NCBI GenBank assembly: GCA_023399105.1
Contig: JAEWQT010000316.1
Span: forward strand, 1-7,717
Source: Pseudomonadota bacterium
Lineage (GTDB): Bacteria; Pseudomonadota; Gammaproteobacteria; Pseudomonadales; Oceanobacteraceae
Direction of reading: 5' to 3'
DNA: 7,717 bases
This document shows positions 5,931 through 7,717 of this stretch, in pieces (the first letter of the stretch is position 1; every line of letters starts with the position of its first letter). The position numbers and the translations under genes are program-made. The notes beneath the pieces were generated by a model. That model was not told where the DNA came from. It saw nothing but the letters and a program-made list of their open reading frames with translations, and ran no database searches.

Positions 5931-6338
5931 ATGGCCAACCTTACCGGGCAGGAATTTGTTCCCTGCGTCTGTTTTATTCTGCTGCGTGATGGCTGTGTGC
6001 TGCTGGAGCAGCGCCGCGCCGATAAAAGCACCGACCCAGGCCGCATTATGATTCCGGGCGGCCATATCGAAGCCGGCGAATCCCAGCTGCAGGCGCTGCA
6101 GCGTGAGCTGGCCGAAGAGCTGGGCCTGCAGGCGCTGCAGCCGCGCTACGTCTGTTCGTTATTACATCCCACCTCGGAACTGCAGTTGCTGCACTACTAC
6201 CTGATCACCGACTGGCAGGGCGAACTGTGCGCCCACGAAGCCGAGCGGGTGTTCTGGCACCCCATCAACGAACTGGCCGGGCTGGATTTGTGCCCGGACG
6301 ACATCGCCATTGCCGAAGCACGGAGGCTGTATCTGTGA
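5931..6338 (+). CDS. Nudix hydrolase (MutT-like)
   Basis: Cytoplasmic Mg2+-dependent pyrophosphohydrolase acting on a nucleoside diphosphate linked to another group; the exact substrate (oxidised dNTP, NDP-sugar or other) is not evident. From the ATG at 5931 it has 135 residues. The Nudix box is complete at 44-66: G44, E50, then R58 E59 xx E62 E63 x G65 L66, matching GX5EX7REUXEEXGU. It is preceded by IMIPGGHIEAGES, typical of the fold. HYYLITDWQGELCAHEAERVFWHPINELAGLDL (88-120) is a usual MutT-type C-terminal strand and helix. The ATG at 5931 is preferred over the GTG at 5910 because CAGGA (5919-5923) lies 7 nt before it and the GTG is the last base pair of a hairpin. Its TGA overlaps the GTG of the alkyltransferase gene (GTGA), so the two are coupled and share a DNA-integrity theme. 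Confidence 0.93.
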   Translation: MANLTGQEFVPCVCFILLRDGCVLLEQRRADKSTDPGRIMIPGGHIEAGESQLQALQRELAEELGLQALQPRYVCSLLHPTSELQLLHYYLITDWQGELCAHEAERVFWHPINELAGLDLCPDDIAIAEARRLYL

Positions 6339-6898
6339 ATACCTTGCCCTTACCCACCCTGGCATTTTTTACCCCGGCGCAGTTACGCAGTAGCGGTCAG
6401 GGGCTGAGGGTTATTTATGGGCAGGCTCCCGGCCCCTTTGGCCAGCTGTTTGTTGCCACACTGAATAACGAGGTGATCCGCAGCGCTTTTGGTGAGGGTG
6501 AGGTGGAGCTTCAGCAGTTGCAGCAGCAGTGGCCACAGGCGCACTGGCAGCGCGATGACCGCGTTGCTGCCGGCGTTGTGCAAGCCCTGTGGGGCAGCGA
6601 CAGCAGCAGAGCGCTTGCTGCCCGGGTGGGCGGCACGGCGTTTCAGCAAGCGGTGTGGCAGGCCTTGCTGGGCATTCCGTTGGGCGCAACCTGTTCCTAT
6701 CAGCAGCTTGCCGTTGCCATCGGTAAACCCGGCGCGGCGCAGGCGGTGGGTAATGCCGTGGGTGCCAATCCGCTGGCCGGTATTATTCCCTGCCATCGGG
6801 TGCTGCCGCAGCGTGGCGGGCTGGGTGGCTTTCGCTGGGGGGTAAGCATCAAACAGCAGCTGCTGGACTGGGAAGCCAGGCAACACCGCTCAGATTAA
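6335..6898 (+). CDS. Methylated-DNA--protein-cysteine methyltransferase (Ogt/Ada C-terminal type)
   Basis: Suicide DNA-repair protein moving the alkyl group from O6-alkylguanine or O4-alkylthymine to its own cysteine. The 187 residues comprise an N-terminal ribonuclease-H-like domain (about 24-90, GPFGQLFVATLNNEVI), then the winged-helix domain (102-185): FQQAVWQALLGIPLGATCSYQQLAVAIGK, ANPL and the active site IIPCHRVL with C153. GGLGGFRWGVSIKQQLLDWEA and the lead-in FFTPAQLRSSGQGLRVIYG resemble the C-terminal half of Ada proteins rather than Ogt. It is free-standing, however, without the Ada zinc or AraC domains. The GTG start at 6335 is fixed by CGGAGG (6321-6326) 8 nt upstream and the GTGA overlap with the Nudix stop; the frame continues to 6227 but that part is shadow sequence. 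An oddity is Gln136 (CAG at 6740-6742) where the family usually has the arginine finger (RAVG). No clear terminator follows. Confidence 0.93.
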   Translation: MNTLPLPTLAFFTPAQLRSSGQGLRVIYGQAPGPFGQLFVATLNNEVIRSAFGEGEVELQQLQQQWPQAHWQRDDRVAAGVVQALWGSDSSRALAARVGGTAFQQAVWQALLGIPLGATCSYQQLAVAIGKPGAAQAVGNAVGANPLAGIIPCHRVLPQRGGLGGFRWGVSIKQQLLDWEARQHRSD

Positions 6899-6989
6899 CC
6901 CGGGGTTGGGCCGCACAAAAAACCAACACCCGCCGTCAGCCCGCATTAACTGGCGCATTGGTCTGGTTGTCGTCAACTTATCCCAAAAG

Positions 6990-7007
6990 TTATCCACAGA
7001 ATCTGTG
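6990..7007 (+). repeat. 18-bp direct repeat containing a DnaA box, copy 1
   Basis: TTATCCACAGAATCTGTG occurs here and again at 7242-7259. Here it runs on into GATGTAA, making ATCCACAGAATCTGTGGAT (6992-7010), a perfect 9-1-9 palindrome overlapping the DnaA box. Confidence 0.9.
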
Positions 7008-7241
7008 GATGTAATGCTCTCTTTGTCCCCATGCTGCGAAAAACTTTTTACGCTTTGTAGGTATTTTTTGAATTGGCAAGACTTGCACGCAAATTTTTTC
7101 TGTGAATCCTTGGTGTTAGCGCTGAGCCTTGAAAAATAAGGGTTTTTTCGTAATTTTTGATGTTGGTGAAAAAATACCCGGTTTTTACCAAAGGGCGTAA
7201 GCATGGGCTTCAGGACAGTTCTCAAAAGAATATTCACAGAA

Positions 7242-7259
7242 TTATCCACAGAATCTGTG
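7242..7259 (+). repeat. 18-bp direct repeat containing a DnaA box, copy 2
   Basis: An exact copy of TTATCCACAGAATCTGTG, 252 bp after copy 1 and followed by TGTAA. Relative to copy 1 it lacks GA before TGTAA, so the palindrome is shorter here. Confidence 0.9.
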
Positions 7260-7354
7260 TGTAACTTCAGGGTTGACAGAAGCAACTTATGCACAAAATG
7301 CCGCTGACTGCTTGACGGCGTTATTGGTCTTATGTTTTGCGCGGATTAGCGGCC

Positions 7355-7388
7355 AAAAAAAAGGCACAACGCCCTCACGCTGTGCCTT
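7355..7388 (-). terminator. Rho-independent terminator (minus strand)
   Basis: On the minus strand AAGGCACA and TGTGCCTT (7381-7388 and 7361-7368) form an 8-bp stem around a 12-nt loop, running straight into a T-tract (7355-7362 read on the minus strand). It ends transcription entering from the right edge and shields the DnaA-box region from it. Confidence 0.88.
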
Positions 7389-7403
7389 AGGGAGCCTCTG
7401 AAT

Positions 7404-7435
7404 GCTGCGGTGGCATTTGACCAAAACACCGCAGC
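7404..7435 (-). other. 9-bp stem-loop in the 3' untranslated region of the right-edge gene
   Basis: GCTGCGGTG (7404-7412) and CACCGCAGC (7427-7435) are perfect complements around a 14-nt loop, 16 bp before the terminator stem in the minus-strand direction of transcription. With the terminator they would form a compact structured 3' end, possibly a 3'UTR-derived or independent small RNA. No promoter for an independent RNA was found. Confidence 0.5.
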
Positions 7436-7500
7436 GGGAAATTGTTGCCCTCACAACAACCTCATACCTGCAGCATAAGCTCAGCCTTTTGAGTTGTCGC

Positions 7501-7517
7501 TGTGACAGGATGTCGCA
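7501..7517 (-). repeat. CATCC-core hairpin, single-armed copy
   Basis: Minus-strand TGCGACA-TCC-TGTCACA forms a 7-bp stem with one mismatch and a TCC loop, sharing the CA-TCC-TG core of the elements at 2949-2988 and 4528-4607. It lies just downstream of the right-edge gene. Confidence 0.4.
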
Positions 7518-7526
7518 CCGGCAGCC

Positions 7527-7546
7527 CGGCCGCTGCTTAGCGGCCG
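7527..7546 (-). other. Stem-loop enclosing the stop codon of the right-edge gene
   Basis: CGGCCGCT and AGCGGCCG form a perfect 8-bp stem with a 4-nt loop (7527-7546). The TAA stop (7537-7539, minus strand) lies at the stem-loop border. No T-run follows, so the true terminator is the one at 7355-7388. Confidence 0.6.
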
Positions 7547-7716
7547 AAAAAGAAGACGGCGGATTTGTGCCGGATTTCGTCCAGATAGTGAAAAACAAAT
7601 TCGATTTTTTCTCTGCCATGGCCGTTGTTGGCGGCGCTGTCGGTGCAGACCCGGAATGACTGCCATTGAGCATGGAACTGTTGTACATCAACGGGCGTTG
7701 GCCCCTCAATTTCATA
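7537..7716 (-). CDS. C-terminal fragment of an unidentified protein (runs off the right edge)
   Basis: On the minus strand the frame beginning at 7716 is open for 59 codons to TAA (7537-7539). It has no start because the gene enters from outside, so a start-to-stop search would miss it. The peptide looks like real protein: YEIEGPTPVDVQQFHAQWQS, then FRVCTDSAANNGHGREKIEFVF, then HYLDEIRHKSAVFFFGR at the C-terminus. It has balanced composition, with a likely helix-strand-helix pattern and no low complexity, unlike the Arg/Ser-rich overlapping frames. The downstream intrinsic terminator on the same strand supports it. I do not recognise the family. No catalytic motif is certain; FRVCTDSAANN is the most distinctive stretch. 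Confidence 0.65.
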   Translation of the reverse strand, partial: YEIEGPTPVDVQQFHAQWQSFRVCTDSAANNGHGREKIEFVFHYLDEIRHKSAVFFFGR

Positions 7717-7717
7717 C

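Larger units (their letters stand above)
6899..7354. other. AT-rich gene-free region with DnaA-box cluster (oriC-like or DnaA-titration site)
   Basis: This stretch holds no credible gene. It contains three exact TTATNCACA DnaA boxes: TTATCCACA at 6990-6998 and 7242-7250, and TTATGCACA at 7287-7295. Near matches are ATATTCACA (7230-7238), TGTGTGTAA (7256-7264, reverse, one mismatch) and weaker reverse matches at 7004-7012 and 7101-7109. Between the boxes lies a tract rich in A- and T-runs (7041-7200; about 64% A+T by hand count), a possible unwinding element. There is no GATC in the region, so Dam/SeqA-type control is unlikely. The usual oriC neighbours (dnaA, rpmH, mnmG, mnmE, parAB, mioC) are absent. 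Alternatives are a DnaA-titrating locus or a DnaA-controlled promoter. Confidence 0.6.

Noticed and set aside
6906..7139. 77-codon plus-strand open frame in the same region
   Set aside because: No ribosome-binding site, AT-tract composition and no recognisable protein features.
6890..7294. 134-codon minus-strand open frame across the DnaA-box region
   Set aside because: The peptide is Lys/Ser/Phe-rich from T-runs, the DnaA-box repeat is translated twice as a similar TDSVDN segment, and it overlaps the end of the alkyltransferase gene. No good ribosome-binding site was seen.
7273..7301. TTGACA at 7273-7278 as a promoter -35
   Set aside because: No acceptable -10 lies 16-18 bp downstream (AAATGC), and no plus-strand gene follows.
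7402..7659. 85-codon plus-strand frame near the right edge
   Set aside because: It begins inside a hairpin, lies antisense to the better-supported right-edge gene, has no ribosome-binding site, and its peptide resembles no family.
7287..7715. 142-codon minus-strand frame beginning at 7715
   Set aside because: It runs through the intrinsic terminator at 7355-7388 and has shadow-like Arg/Ser composition. The adjacent frame (7537-7716) looks like the real protein.
1..7717. CRISPR array, tRNA, rRNA, insertion sequence or defence/toxin system
   Set aside because: No regularly spaced repeats, cloverleaf, transposase or toxin-antitoxin-like pair was seen on either strand.

Overview
The window looks like chromosomal DNA of a GC-rich gammaproteobacterium, probably a marine or Pseudomonas/Oceanospirillales-like lineage. 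I infer this from the close resemblance of the proteins to E. coli YeiR, YdiI/MenI and the Ada C-terminal domain as I remember them, from Fur- and Zur-type operators, and from intergenic CATCC-core palindromes of a kind I associate with marine gammaproteobacteria. Most genes are ordinary housekeeping or accessory genes. The non-coding DNA is the more interesting part.

Left half (1-3620). The window opens inside a large FtsX/YbbP-type ABC transporter permease (2-1909, N-terminus missing). A 59-bp gap with a Zur-like operator leads into a YeiR-type zinc-binding G3E GTPase (1969-2946). Convergent to it is a small gene of uncertain function (3024-3470, minus). Its promoter carries a perfect 9-1-9 Fur palindrome set exactly in the -35/-10 spacer. 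Two neighbouring genes thus appear to answer to zinc and iron limitation.

Middle (3619-5303). A divergent lipid (diacylglycerol-type) kinase gene follows. The next gap holds an approximately 80-bp nested palindromic element. Two overlapping minus-strand genes come next: a small two-helix membrane protein, followed by a conserved protein of unknown function.

Right half (5436-7717). Three plus-strand genes encode a hotdog thioesterase, a Nudix hydrolase and an O6-alkylguanine-DNA alkyltransferase. The Nudix stop and the alkyltransferase GTG start overlap as GTGA, so nucleotide-pool cleaning and direct DNA repair are probably translationally coupled. An AT-rich gene-free stretch (6899-7354) then holds a cluster of DnaA-box-like sequences, including three exact TTATNCACA matches and a duplicated 18-bp module. 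It resembles an origin or a DnaA-titrating locus but has none of the usual oriC neighbour genes. The right edge carries the last 59 codons of an unidentified minus-strand gene. Its stop codon lies in a hairpin, and its roughly 150-nt 3' region ends at a strong intrinsic terminator.
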